NCBI GenBank assembly: GCA_008360975.2 | Contig: CM039182.1 | Coordinates: 100,905,443-100,969,442, forward strand | Reading direction: 5' to 3' | Length of the DNA: 64,000 bases | From: Lichenostomus cassidix | Lineage: Eukaryota; Chordata; Aves; Passeriformes; Meliphagidae | Part shown: one piece after another, positions 13,845 through 26,760 of the stretch | Numbering within the stretch: the first letter of the stretch is position 1 | Layout: every line of letters starts with the position of its first letter | Made by a program: the position numbers and the translations under genes | The notes under the pieces: generated by a model | What the model saw: the letters and a program-made list of their open reading frames with translations, nothing else | Database searches by the model: none | What the model was told of the DNA's origin: nothing

Positions 13845-14235
13845 TCACAAAGAACAAATCGTACCACCCAAGCTAGATTATTTTTTGATAGAATTACTAA
13901 ATTAATGGATGATGGGAATGAAATCGATTAAGCGGTTCTGAGCTTTCAGTAAGGTTTTTGATATGGTGTGTCACAAAATCTGGTGTGAAAAATGAGTAGC
14001 CATCTGAGCTGCAAAGAAACTGTCATGGATTGAATCAAGGACTTAAGGGGAGGGAAAGAAAGTTCAAAAAATAAATGGCAATGACAAACCAGAAGGACGT
14101 ATTTGCTCTGGGCTCTCCAGAATCCGGTGTTCATTTCACTGGTATTTCATGCCCTATTAGGGAGCTGTTATAAAAGGTGGAGGTGACAATAAATTAGAAG
14201 GTTCAACTGAGTTAGAAATATGAGCAGGAATTAGT
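13845..14235 (+). mobile_element. Decayed LINE (CR1-like) reverse transcriptase relic
   Basis: From 'ttttttgatagaattac' through 'gagctttcagtaaggttttt' and 'gatatggtgtgtcacaaaat' the DNA follows the CR1 ORF2 layout in which FDR-like and FSKAFDTV-like reverse transcriptase blocks are found. Here the second block reads AFSKVFDMVCHKI in the plus frame, with stops and shifts around it. It has no intact frame and no clear 3' end. Boundaries are approximate. The family is inferred from the motif order. Confidence 0.6.
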
Positions 14236-14551
14236 AGAAAGATGAATTTCCCCTCAGCCTCAGATTCACTCAGCATCACCTCCACAAATATACTCCAGAC
14301 CCCCCATAAAATATCAAGTCACACCTATTACACTGGGAGAAGGGGAGTGAAACACAGCAGGACTGAAATGTGTGCCTGGAAGGAAGTGTGGCATGGCAAG
14401 TTCAGCACAGACCTTAGTGGAGAGATCTCTTGACCACCTGACTGCATCCAGCAGGAGACCCTCTGGGCTGTGGGTTTTGGTTCTCTCCCACACAGCTGTG
14501 CTCTGCTTGGAAGGCTGAAAAGCCAGCAGAGACCCATAGAGATGGGAATCG

Positions 14552-14574
14552 AAAAAAAAAAAAAAAAAAAAAAA
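14552..14574. repeat. A23 homopolymer
   Basis: Twenty-three consecutive A. I could not identify a retroposed sequence to its left that would make it a poly(A) tail. Confidence 0.85.
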
Positions 14575-17500
14575 TTGGCAATCTGACTCACACAGCACAG
14601 AAAAAGGGTATTTTAAGGAATGTGCAGGAATGTTTCATAACATGTCACATGAAGATCCTGTCTGCACACTGCTGATGCAACTGGGCTTCAAATACAGCTT
14701 TGCTATACTGATTTTTACTTCTGTTTCTGTGTCTCTTCAATAATAACTTGGAGAATTGAAGGTGACACAACCAAGCTAAAGGGCCAGCAAGGATTCATGA
14801 CATAGCCTAGGACAAATCCCTGAGCCCTTGATGCCTTAAAACTGAGTGCCAACATCAGTTTTTTCTAACTTCTTATAAACACTTATTTCCCTCCCTCCCT
14901 CTTAGTATTAGCATTTTACTTCCAAATGTTGTTGGATGAAACCACTTTCAGACCTGGAAAGTGCCTTTTATTCCTGCATATGTGTTGTAGCAATTTCTAT
15001 TCTGAAAGTCTTGGACCTTCTGTGGCTCGTTTTCTCAGGTGCTTTCAGATTTTTGAGCAAGTGAAGTGGCAAACATGAGCGATAGTAAAACTTTGCCAAA
15101 CAGAGAGACTAATTTTCTTCTGTTACAGAGATTAATGTCATTCTTTTTGGATACAAAAGAAATCTCCTGGCTGATGAACTTTGCTCTGACACTGGGTGGG
15201 AATGGCTCCAGACTGTTGTTATTCTCTCTCTTTCCCCAGAATCGCTTTGCTCAGCAGCTATTTGCAAGATACTGAATCAGCCAAGGAGCTGTGCCAGTTC
15301 CTGCTGAGAATCAGTGATCAGCTCTTGTGCTGGGGGAAAAGGCAATGGGAGCTGAGCCCTTCTGAGGGAAAGCTGCCTTGTTAAAGACCTCTCAGCTGCT
15401 GCCAAAACCAACAGGGCAAACAGCCCTCATGGGCAGCCACAAACCCATGGGGTTGGGAGGTCTTTGCTGGTGGCACAGTCCACTGGTTGAAAACACCTGC
15501 AGTTTGAAGGAGCCAGCAGTCCTTTCTGATTAACAACGTCCTACAAAGCGCATTTTCATCTAATTTACCTCTTTTGGCTTTCAAATAAGCTAGTAATGTC
15601 ACACCTGCTAAGCAGCTAGAATTATGCAGCATCATAAATTAAACTTTTTAATTTGCCAAGATTCCTGGCTTATGCAGTTTATCATTCAGACTCATCCTTC
15701 AGAGAGGCAGGAGTGTTTCCTGCATGGCTGTGTGTGAGAGGGGAACCTTTTTCCCTTGTCCAGCAGCACAGGAAGAGCACGGATGGCAGTGGGCAGGGGG
15801 TGCCAGCCCCAGGAGCTCTCCAGAAGGATGCATCATTAACGAAGTCATTAACCCAGGACACTTGTGTGGCAGTGTTGTTTTGCACCACAAACCCCCACAG
15901 CTGCTGGAGGCTGAGTGGCTGTGAGGTCTTGCTGTTTGGGTCCCCATGGTGCTGACCAAAGCCCTCTGTGGCTCAGGCACCTGTGGCCAGCAGGGCAGCA
16001 CTGAGGAGCCAACAGCTTTGCTGCTGTCAGGTGCTCTCAGGAGTGCTTGCAAAAGGGAGCATGATGCTTACATTAGTGCTGCTGTTCCAGCTGAGTAGGC
16101 TGGCAGCAACTTCAAACACTGCTGTGCAGGAAGGGAAAGTGTCCTTATGAAGCTGGGTAGTTTTGGCCTCCCTCTTCCTGTCCCTAGACTCAGCTCAAAG
16201 CTGTTAAATCCATGAGAGAGGGAATTGGTGAAGAGGCTCCTTCTGTAAATGCATTTCACTGATGGAAGCTGCTTTGGAGATATCTTGAAAATTATTCAAA
16301 GAGTGAATATCTTTTGGAAAAATATTGATGAGACTGGGTTTTACATAAAAGTACAAAGTGTGCTGCTTAGCACAAGTTCCCTGGAAGAGAAATCAGAAAT
16401 GTGAGCTAGTCCCAGCTCTGGTAATTGCAGAAAAAATGGGGTGCCTATACTGTCTTTTCCTGTGAAATCTTTCCATGTGTTTTCTCCCAAAGCTGAACCC
16501 TTCTCATTGTTTGGAGAATCATGGTGGGCTCTACTTCTTAACAAGAAATAAAGATTTACTCATAGACTAGAATAGTTTGAGGTCAGAGAATGTGGAGTGG
16601 AAACACTACAGCGAAAAAATAATTTCCTTTTGAAGAAATATTTGAAGTCACTACAAATTGGTTTTTGAACAAATCTATAAAGAGTTATCTAGGCAGCAAG
16701 TAATACAAATGAGTTAAACTGCTCATAAGCATTTGACCTTTTCCATAAGTGAAAAATCCGTATCAAAATAGATACAGATATATGTGGATGTACTTAGCAT
16801 AAAATAACTGCATTTAAAGAATTTAACCCCAAAAATAGTAGCACCACATAGTCTAGCACAGAGAGATGCTAGAAGATGAGGGTGATTTGTAGTACCTTGC
16901 AGAGAGAGAGCTTAATTTGGATGCTATCTCTTTTTTCTGTACAACATACACATAGCTGCTGGGAAAACAACTAGGGAGGGAGCCAAGAAGAACAGCAGTG
17001 AATAGCAAGAACCCCCCAAAGGGAAAACAAAGTTCACCAACTGTGTGCAGCACAGCTCGGCTTTCCCTCTCTGCTGTTGGCTCTGCTGGGGCCAGCAGCT
17101 CAGCCCAGGTCAGAGGGCAGAAGGCAGGTTTCTTCTGGACAGCTTTCTCCCAGGGGGATCCTGGGCTTGTCAAGGGAAGAGTAAAAGAGCTGTGAAGGCT
17201 CAGAGATGTACCTGCTTGTATGAGGCACCAAAACTGCTCTTTGATGTCATGCAGCCAGGACAATCCATAGGGGTTTTATTTTGCTGTTGTCTCTTCTGAG
17301 AGAAGATTGAACTCTTAAGTTAAATATGCACATTGCCTATGCAATACTGATAAAGAATCTTCTACACTCTATCCCTACTGTTAAAGGGATATAAAAATCA
17401 CATTATTGCTGTTCACATCTAAATTAAAGTGTGGAGACCAAGTCTGGAGTTGCTACACACACCTCTCCCCAAAGGATTAGCCATATTTATTCAGTGTAGG

Positions 17501-18467
17501 GGCAGATGTGGGAGGCTCAGGGTCTGTAATAAGCATACCCATGGCTTGGATGTGCTGGCACTGCTGAGCCCCTCTCAGTCAGCAATGGGAATGCAGCCTG
17601 TGGGTAGCAGAGTGTGTCTTGCTTCAGCTGGGCCATGATTCTCCAAACAATGCCACTAATTCCAAATCCAGTGGCAGAACAACCCATCCCCATGGGTCAG
17701 TAGTGTTAAACGTCTTCTGGGAGCCAAATCAGTTGGATACCTCATCACCATGTGAAGTGTATTTAGAACTTCACACCTGTGAGTTATAATAACAAAATAT
17801 GCTAACATATACATCAACAAGGTGTGATTTGTGATGTTAATGACTTCCCCATCTATACATTTACCGACAAAATATATTCCATAATTTATGGAATTGCTTT
17901 AGTGCTCAGAGCACAAACAGCACCTCCTGATTGGTTCAGTTCAGTGCCATATGTTATAGAGAAAATATGTTTATACTGAACAAAGATATAAATTTTAAGG
18001 AAACCTTGAGCAAAATGATAAAATTATAAATGCATTTTCTGCCTGTTGAACACAGAATTTATATTTGTAATCTTATCTGAGTTGTGTTGCAACAGTCAGC
18101 TTGGCTTTTGTTTTCACCCCTAAAGGCTTTCTTCAAATATTCCCTTACTAGAAGTGTTTTCTGAAGCTCTACAACCAGACAATTAAGTGAGTACAAAGAG
18201 CACAATAATTACTTCACACAGCAAGTATCATGTCGTGTGTGGTAATGCCTTTCTTCCTTTCAGTTCTTTTTATCTAGAGATATGTTACACCAACAGACTG
18301 GCTTCTGAGTCCATATCCAGTTCAGTTATGATCAGCTTTAAGAGAACATTGCTTTTCACAAAATACATAAATGCAAATGTTTGAAAAATGGAAAGTTTTA
18401 AAGTGACCCAGGGATTTTTCATTCTCACTAATTGATGAGAACATTTCAGTTTTAAACTCTCCTGCTA

Positions 18468-18487
18468 ATATATATATATATATATAA
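18468..18487. repeat. (AT)n microsatellite
   Basis: About ten AT units without interruption. Confidence 0.9.
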
Positions 18488-21239
18488 ATTTTTGACAGTC
18501 TATTTCCTCAATAGTTAATGTTATATTATCATATAGTATGTTAATTTAAACAGCAGGTTTGTCCTTTATGAAAGGATTTAGTTGTAAATTATGCAAGAGG
18601 AGAAGGAAGGTGATGGTAGCCCTTCTTGCAGGTACACCATCATTGTCAGTTTGGGGAGGCAGATGGACCTCTTCGAGGTGACTCACCCCATGGCCATGGA
18701 AAAGTAGTTTTGGGGTAGGCAGGCTCCTAGCAGGGTCCTCAGATGGCCATGGTGAATCAGAGTCTTGGCATTTGTGTTTTATTTGAAATACAGATTGCTG
18801 ACAATCCTGCTAGATATTGGCCAAGTTGGCCAAGTGTTTTTTCTTTCCTACCTCCTTTCCAGAGAGAGCTGAAGATGTGTTTAACTGCTGCCAGCTTTGT
18901 TAGCTGATTGATGGGCTGGCTGGCCTGGCCGAGCACTGCTCTGAAGGTTAGGTTTCCTGCAAGCAGAAGGAAAATCCCCCCATGACCACTCTGGCGCTTG
19001 TAGAACAAGCAATTTGTCTGACTGGCTGCTGAATGTATTAATATTTGAAGTGAATTTGTCTGCTTGAATAATCTGGTGCCAAATCATGTAGCCATTTATC
19101 AATTGTAAAGGGAAGGCACTGCTCTTGCCCGAATGCCTCTAGAAAGTAAAGCCACCATAACCTTGGTACATTTGACACAGCTGATCATGGAAAAACACAC
19201 TGCAATATTGTTCTGACTGGTTGGTGACAAGAAGTATTTAGTAGTTTTATGTTCAAGGTTGGACTAAATTATATCTTCATTGTCCAGAATAAATGTAACA
19301 AATGAATTTTTGTTGCATTAGCAGTGCCAGTTAAGGGAAGGGTGTCCAAGTCTTCCAAAGAGTCTCAGCCAAATGGAAATCTCATGCAACAAGTACATGT
19401 ATTGCAAGAGAGAATTCTCAGCAAAGGTCTTGGGAGGGGAGAGAATGATCTATTTAAAAATGTGGAAGGTAAACACCACCCAAAACAATAAAACTCTGCC
19501 CACATTGAGCCGATAATGCCATGCTGCCAGCAGAACTGCTGACAGACGTGGTGGGATGGCAGACAGGAGAGCAGCAGGAATGAGAGCCTTCACTGGGGGA
19601 CAGGGGTTTGGCAAAGCTTACACTGGATGACCACAAACTGATGCTTAAGTGTTGTCAAAGATCCAGAATATGGGTCAGAGTGATTTGCAAGAGGGGAGGT
19701 TAGCAATGGGAAGGGAGGATGGAAGGGAGGAGTGCCAACAGAAGGAGAGAGAAGCTCTATTTGACGAGCAGGCTTTGTCATCTGGTAGAAAGACAGTACA
19801 GTTTAATATATCAAAAGCTTTCTTTTAATAAATCAAAAGCTTTTATTCAAATCAATTACAGCAGCACTCATTGCTGGGCCCTTTTGGCTGTCAGACTGAG
19901 CTGTAGCTCCATGCAAATCTGCCTAAAGAAGGTAGATGATAGATTGATGTAGCATTTCATTCATTGATTGTCATTGAAAGAGATACAGATTTGTGCATGT
20001 GCTATTTTCTTGCTAAGTCTTGACAGAGGTTGGTACAGTCAGGCTAGAAGAACCAGGATGTCTAGTTTGGGTGATAGCTTGTATTTTGCTCATATCCTAC
20101 CAAGAAAAAAACCCAACCTGAATAAAATGAAACAAAAGCATTGCAAGCCATTGGCAGATGGTTTTTTCACAGTGCTGTCCCTATGGATTTGCTCAAAAGC
20201 TGGTTTTCAGATGTAGACTGTAATCATTCAAAAACACAGGGCTGAAATCCATGGCTGCAATTCAGTGTGGCTGAATCTCTGCTGATCCCTGTAACAGCAA
20301 AACTACATTTTGGTTTTTGTGGTCTGTAATATTGATTAAATTCCTGTGCATGGCCAACAAAGGTCCCTTCCCTTATGTCTGGGTGTGCAAGAGTTTCCTA
20401 GCATTCCCATTGAACTGTGCAGACTGGAGAACACAGAGATAATGAAGTCTTCAAGGACCAACATAAAATGTCATCCCACTTCTCATGTGGCAAGGCAGTA
20501 ACTCTATTTCAGTCCCAAGACTTTTCATCCCCAAAAGGCCTTATATTATAGGCTGATTGTTATAAACAGTATAAATCAGAATTTCAAGGGACACAACAGC
20601 AGGTTAGTTCTCTAAGCATTCAGCTCAACTTCTAAGGGTTACAAACACAGAGAGTAATGAGATTGCACACATACCAGTGTCTCTTCAGAGGCTGTCATTA
20701 CTAACTAACCTCATGTGTGAAAGGAGTGTTAAGGATGTGATCCAGCATGGTTCTCTGCCTTCTGAGTTATCTGAAATTAATAGTTTCTGGGGAGCAACTC
20801 ATCAGAGTCAAATACCACCTCCTTGTACAGTGTCTGCAGCTGTGCAGGCCTGGAAGCTCTCAGGAAGGGACCTCTGCTCTTGTAACATTCATTCATGGCA
20901 TAGCAAAAGCACTGGCAGAGGTTTTTTTGTTGTAGTTATATACATCACTTAAAATGGACTGAATACTGTACAGATAAAGAAGGCCAAGCATCTGCCCCAG
21001 ATTTTCTGCCATACACAACTAAATGCTGTGTTTTTATCACTTTGAATGATTGGGCAAATCTGCTCCATCTATTAAGGTTAATTTTTAAAACGTGTTTTCA
21101 ATGACGTACATCATGTGCATAATTTTGAGCACCTAAGCAACCCTATTCGTTTTATGACAAGAAAGCTCCTGTTTAAAGGTTTTTATTGAAGCTTATTGTT
21201 GACTGATGTCTGCAGACCTTAGTCCTACAAACCTTTACA

Positions 21240-21800
21240 TGCTGTGGTGAGCTGACCCCAGCCAGCAGCTAAGTCTCCACAGAGACACTTGCACAGTCCT
21301 TCCAGGGAATAGCAAGAGCAAAAGCATGGTAACATGTAGGTTGAAATAAAGAGAGTTTAATAAGTTAAGGAAGTGGAAGAATAAAGGGGAAAAAAAGCCC
21401 TAAACAATTAATACAAAAGCATTCACCCACCACCTCCCACAGACAGACCAATGCCCAGCCAGTTTCCTAGAAATTGCTTCTCTGTCCTCCATCCTCAATT
21501 TGTTGTTGAATGTGATGATGTGTGGTTTGGGACATCCTGTCTTTGGTCAGTGGAGCTCATCTGTCCCAGCTGTGTTCCCTCCCACTCCAGCCAGACTTGA
21601 CCACAACGTGCAGGGTAGAGGCAGAGTGAGAACCAGAGAAGGTCTTGATGCTGTGCAAACACTGATTAGCAACAGCTAAAATATGGGTGGGCTATCAACA
21701 CTGCTTTATCACAAATAAAAAATACAGCACCATATGGGCTGCTATGAAAAAAATTAACTTCATCCCAGCCAGACTCAATATAGCATCATGACAGGACATG
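21240..21800 (-). mobile_element. Solo LTR of an avian endogenous retrovirus
   Basis: On the plus strand the block opens TGCTGTGGTGAGCTGACCCC and continues AGCCAGCAGCTAAG. It contains 'gagtttaataag' and 'accaatgcccagccagtttcc', and closes with 'tgctatgaaaaaaattaact' and 'tcatcccagcc'. This order is that of a widespread bird ERV LTR read in reverse. No internal gag, pol or env sequence flanks it, so it looks like a solo LTR left by recombination. It has many substitutions and is old. The exact right edge is unclear because the last ~20 bp do not match well. Confidence 0.72.
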
Positions 21801-22264
21801 CACAAGGACTGATGAACTCATATATGCATAATGTGTGTGAGTATCACATTGATTTTTTTGTGCATGTTGGATTAGACAAGAGGATATTAATATAAGTGTT
21901 TGTAGGACTGGGAGTTCTGCCTGCATTTACTCAGTCCTGGCAGCAGTATTAATGTATGTCTAGCATGAAAGATACTTAGGCTTTAATTGTGACCCCCGAG
22001 CACATCATCACAGAAAAACCCAATTACTAGAAATATCACAACTATAGAGATACAATTAAAAATCTTCTGGCTGCTTCTAAAAACACATCAATACAAGAGC
22101 TTCGGAAGTCAAAATACCATTGCTTGGAAAGACTGTCAGTGAATTTGAGATATTAATCTCCCCCAGCATATTCCCTCACACAAGCCACAGCAAGTATCAT
22201 TCGCAATCTTCATTGCCAAAGCCCACCTTTCCTGTGCCTTTGTACATTGAATCCTACCAACAAT

Positions 22265-22290
22265 AAAAAAAAAAAAATATATATATATAT
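22265..22290. repeat. A13-(AT)7 simple repeat
   Basis: Thirteen A followed directly by alternating AT. Confidence 0.9.
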
Positions 22291-24170
22291 GATAAGGTGT
22301 TTGTAGACCCCAACCCCTTCCAGCCTCAAATCTTCCTTCCATCTGTCTGGAGTCACACTACTGAGAAAGATCAGCATGTGCTGTGTGACAGGACTGGAAG
22401 GGAAGCAGGAGCACTGGAGGGCACTGCATCTTCCAGGAGGGCCCTGGAGGTGGAGATGTCACAGCCTTGCCCCGAGAGTGGCTGAAGAGCTGGAGAGACA
22501 CACTGGAGGAAGAGTGGGCAGCAGGAAGTGGCTTTCAGGCCTGAAGCAGATCAGTTGAGTCTGGAGAAATAACCAGGGCAGGAGCTGCCTTTTCACCCTT
22601 CCACAGAGGAGTCTGCTTGGAAATAGCAGCAGGAGTGAAGAAGGCATTTTGCTGCTGCTTATTGCAGTTTGCAAAGGGTTGACAAGGCTTGGGGAAGGTT
22701 TTTCCATTAAAGTGGGCTAGGATGCTGAAGGGGAATGCTGGCTGCTGAGCAGGGGTGAGCAGAACAAGCTCTCTCATGCCAGTGGCAAATGGAAAGCTCC
22801 CACAGGTAGAGCATGTGAATGGCTCAGGCAATGCAAATGCACCCATCAGTTTGTAATTTCACCATATAGACAAGATCTAAGCTATGAAAACCAACCAAAC
22901 AAATGACCTCCATTAGAAACAGCATTAGTTTTCACATGGTCTGTTGGGTTTTACTGGTACTGTGCCCCAAAATTGATAGTGGTCATTGTCTCCCTTAACA
23001 AGCATCACACAACAGACCTAAGCTGTAACATTTTCTTCTACTCCTAATTTAATTTTTCTTTTAATAAATCCCTGTGTCTGGCATGAGCTATGGGATGCAT
23101 GAGATTTTGTAGTTCAAGGCTCCAAGTTGATAAAATAAGTGGAAAACCAACAATAAATCTAAAATGATGCAACAAATCATTCTGTTACAGTGATCTGCCT
23201 ACAGAACTTGCTGCCTCTGAAGGCTAATGCACAAATGCTTTAAAAAGTTACTTTTGGAACCAGAGCAACCGAATAACTTTTGAATCAGAAAACTAATGAA
23301 TCTATAAAACGTCAAGTAAACTCTAAATTCACTTACTTTCCTTTAGTCATCATTGCTATGGGGAGGGGGCAGGGGGAGAAGAGACAAGACAAAACAACCA
23401 TGAAAGGAGACTCAGCAGCTGATCCTGCTCGGTTTTGGAGTGAGTAATGACAAGGGGCTTTAGGTTTACTACTGCCATTACAGCCTCTCCAGGCCTTCCA
23501 AAGGAAGATGTGTGGAATATCTGTTGCTGGAATTGTCAATTAATCTCCACTGCCACACCTCAAAGAATAAAAGTCTGTTTGTGCCTTTGCTACATGTCAT
23601 TAAAGAACTGTGAAGGGGCACATACAATAAGCAGCTGGATCTGGGGAAACACCCACATACAGTGAAATGGAAAAAACCAAAAATATTTCAGAGATATTAA
23701 AGATGAGCCAGAACCAGATAGGGGAGAAACCCAAAATGAAGATGATCTTGACGCGGCATTATACCTTCAGACAAGTGTTTGTGGCACAGATACCCTTTTG
23801 AAAGACACTACGTAGAGCTGGGTGAGAAGCTTTTTCTATTTCTTCATTTTACTAGATGCAGACCTTAAGCTGTTAGTACTCCATGAAGGTATCCTGCCAT
23901 GGACAGACTCATTTTGCTGATAAAGAAGCCCAGGAAGCTGACAGGAGTATTTATTTTGTAAAGACACAGATTACCTGCATGCCATCATCTCTCTCACCAT
24001 CCCCACTGCTGCTGTTTCAGAATAGCTGAGCAAAAATCACCTACCTCAAGTCCTGGAGAGGTGATGAGTTGGGTGATACACATGGCAAACCATTTAAAGG
24101 ATCTCTTTATTCATTTATATACCTCTCATACACTGGGCATTGAAGAAAACATCCCTTCCTCTGTTCCAGC

Positions 24171-24240
24171 CTAGGAATGATGTCCCCCAAAATTCTGCAG
24201 ATCTACTAGGAATGATGTCCCCCAAAATTCTGCAGATCTA
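24171..24240. repeat. Perfect 35-bp tandem duplication
   Basis: Two identical head-to-tail copies, 24171-24205 and 24206-24240, each starting CTAGGAATGATGTCCCCCAA and ending GCAGATCTA. No mismatch is seen between copies, which points to a recent event or to copy-number polymorphism. Confidence 0.97.
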
Positions 24241-24454
24241 CCGGGCTTGCATTTATGCAGCTTTCTTCTGAAAAGGGAGGTTGGATTTTGAACACTTACA
24301 ATGGCTGTCACTGCTGTTTTCTTTCTGTTCTGTTGTCTACTCAAAAAGGGCACCCTCCATATGACTTTCAGAGTTCCTGAATATCAGCCCCCCATGTTCA
24401 TATCTTTTTTCTCCTCCTTTCTGATTCCTTATATTTTCTCTATTCCTGACTCCT

Positions 24455-24880
24455 GAATGAATGGTGTGGGTTGGAATGCACTAGTCCAACCCTGCTGCCA
24501 TGAGCAGGGACACCTTCCACTAGATACAAGTTGCTCAGAACCTCATCCAACCCATCCTTGAATGTTTCCAGGGATGGGGCATCTACCACCTCTCTGGGCA
24601 ACCTGTTCCAGTGTTTCTGTGTCCTCACTGGAAAAAATTTCTTCCTCATATCTAATCTAAATTATCCTTTTAGTTTAAAACCATTTCCCCCCATCCTATT
24701 GCACCGGGCTCTGCTACAAAGTCTGTTACCATCTTTCCTGTAGGCCACAGTTTAGTACTGAAAGGCTGCAATGAGGTTTCCCTGGAGGAACCTTCTCAGC
24801 TTTCTCAGTCTTTCCTCATAGGAAAGGTGCTCCAACCATAAGATCATTTTCATCTGAAGTCCTCATCTGTTTTTTCTTCT
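24455..24880 (-). mobile_element. CR1 LINE 3' end, antisense
   Basis: The plus strand reads 'gggttggaatgcactagtcc', then 'aacctcatccaacccatcct', then 'ctctctgggcaacctgttcc', then CACTGGAAAAAATTTCTTCC, the ordered blocks of an antisense CR1 3' region. The minus-strand frame here (KHWNRLPREVVDAPSLETF) is the usual CR1 ORF2 C-terminal extension seen in many bird copies. The element is truncated at its 5' end near 24880. The terminal repeat unit at 24455 is poorly preserved. Confidence 0.85.
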
Positions 24881-26394
24881 TGGCAAAACACTGTTTTGCC
24901 TAAGCCTGGATTTCTCTTATCATTTGTATTGACTGATAGCTGTACTGTGAGAGTGAGGACACAAAGCTGCTTGCTGTGCTTTCTTTGGCTGGCTCCAGTT
25001 TTACAGTTTTACAACATTGAAGTTCACAGAATGCCTTTTGGAACAACATCAGACAGACTCTGAAACATAAACTCTGTAACTATGTCAGAAAAATTATGGA
25101 AAAAAAAAGTAATATCAGAAAACCAGTAAGAAACACTGCAAAACTCCTTCCTCCTTGTCTCCTTCCACCCCTTGCCCCCCACGACCTACCTGTGCAAAGT
25201 GTCTGTGTGAGTGCAGCAGCTGAAATCATGTGTCTGACACTGCTGACCTCTGTCCTGGGGAGAACTATCCATGATTCTTGCTGCATTCCACATTTGGGAT
25301 CACATTGCCAGCATCAGCTGTCCAAGGGCTCCTTTGGCACACATATCTTACTTAGCTTTTTGAAACACTGGATGTGTCCATGCATATTTCAATGGCTAGA
25401 TCACAGAACCCACTTTTTATGGTCCCACAATTATTACAAAGAAGTGTGCTTGGCTGGCATACCTGGCCTGTCAAGCTGGTTGTGAGGAATATGATGTTAG
25501 AGGTTTGGATTTTGTTTCCTAACACTAGGGCTTTAAAATGAATAAGAGCATATTTTGCAACAGGCTGAAGTGCTGCAAGGTTTATCCAAGGACCATCATT
25601 CTTCTCAGGACTGGGGCTGTTTTTCGTAAGTTTTTCAGTACCTCTGTTCAATTTATAGCAGTGGCCAGTACCTGCCAGCTACATTTTAAAAGAGATGCTT
25701 TCCAGATGCAGAGGAAACCTATCCTTGTGTCTTCAGATCTGAATTTTGGAGTGGTTTTGAACTGGGAGTTGACAAGCTGTGAGTCATTCTGTCCAGGCCA
25801 GATCTGTTAGATTTAGAGGTTCTGAAAACAGGTTGAATGACACATTTATATAGATACTGCCCCCATTCCAGATGGCTTAGCAGGATCATTTAAGAGCTGA
25901 AATACTCTGCAGTTAGCCACATCCTTGAATTGGGTTTCCTATAAAGCTTTGGAAGGCTTCAGTACTGTGCAGTTGCTTTGCCTGCAATGCCTCCTTTAAA
26001 GTTCTGGGTGAGAAAATGTTCTGCAGTTCCAGCAGACAGCTCAGCAAACCATTGCTGACTCATTCCCCCTTTGCTGCTGCACTGCCTGCATCCATAAACA
26101 CAATGCAATTCCCAGCATATTCAGACACTGCTTAGTGCTTTGTAGAAAGGGAAACCATCCAAACACCATGGAAGGTCAGTACAGCCATTCTCAGGAGCTT
26201 TAATGGTGTAAACCTGTCCACAGGCAGTACTGACAACAGCTCTAGTAACAGAGCAGTTTCACAATTTTTTTAGTACCTTCCCCACCAGTCAGTCTGGAAT
26301 TGGTATCTTTACCATCTTTAACAGAAGGAATTACGTTCCCCTCACAGCAGTCATCCATCTCAAGAACAAGTGCACCATCACCCCTGCCACAGGG
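24881..26394. other. Intergenic, no gene recognised
   Basis: There are several overlapping frames of 90-129 codons (for example 25096-25485) without domains, conserved motifs or splice context. Nothing else recognised. Confidence 0.5.
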
Positions 26395-26760
26395 TGACCC
26401 AATTGTGACCCTCCTGTACCTGAAGGGAACCTACAAGAAAGCTGTGGAGGGGATTTTTACAAGGGGTTGTAACGACAGGACAAGAGGGAATGGATTAGAG
26501 CTGAGAGAGAGTTGATTTAGATTAGATATTAGGAAGAATTTTTCACTTTGAGGGTGGTGAGGTACTAGAACAGGTTGCTCAGAGAAGCTGTGGATGCCCC
26601 ATCCCTGGAGGTGTTCAAGGACAGGCTGGGTGGGGCTTTAAGCAGCCTGGTCTGGTGGAAGGTGTCCTTGCTCATGGCAGAGGGGTTGGAACAAGATGAT
26701 CTTTAAGGTCCCTTCCAACCCAAAGCATTCTATGACTCTGTGATTCCATGACCTTGCTAT
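26395..26760 (+). mobile_element. CR1 LINE 3' end, sense
   Basis: It opens with 'gtgaccctcctgtacctgaag', followed by 'tagatattaggaagaatttt' and 'ccctggaggtgttcaaggac'. It then has 'ggtcccttccaacccaaagc' and ends TTCTATGACTCTGTGATTCC, the CR1 terminal repeat. It lies tail-to-tail with PTPRM, about 130 bp beyond the proposed transcript end. Confidence 0.92.

Larger units (their letters stand above)
14236..21239. other. Intergenic, no gene recognised
   Basis: It contains an A23 tract at 14552-14574 and an (AT)n run at 18468-18487. 15640-16200 and 16990-17200 are more GC-rich than the surroundings and hold several overlapping frames on both strands. These include a 136-codon frame on the minus strand at 16853-17263 with no recognisable domain. 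No promoter, exon or transposon could be supported. Confidence 0.55.
21801..24454. other. Intergenic, no gene recognised
   Basis: It holds an A13 plus (AT)n tract at 22265-22290 and the perfect 35-bp duplication at 24171-24240. The GC-richer part 22370-22820 has overlapping frames on both strands but nothing recognisable. Confidence 0.55.

Noticed and set aside
16853..17263. 136-codon minus-strand frame, the longest in the window
   Set aside because: It lies in a GC-richer patch where stops are rarer, overlaps frames on the other strand, and has no recognisable motif.
24171..24240. CRISPR-like or satellite array
   Set aside because: Only two abutting copies with no spacers: a simple tandem duplication.
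24440..24649. Small protein-like frame with PREVVDAPSLETF
   Set aside because: This is the C-terminal tail typical of CR1 ORF2, part of the repeat and not a host gene.
25096..25485. 129-codon plus-strand frame
   Set aside because: No recognisable domain and no gene structure around it; overlaps unrelated frames on the other strand.
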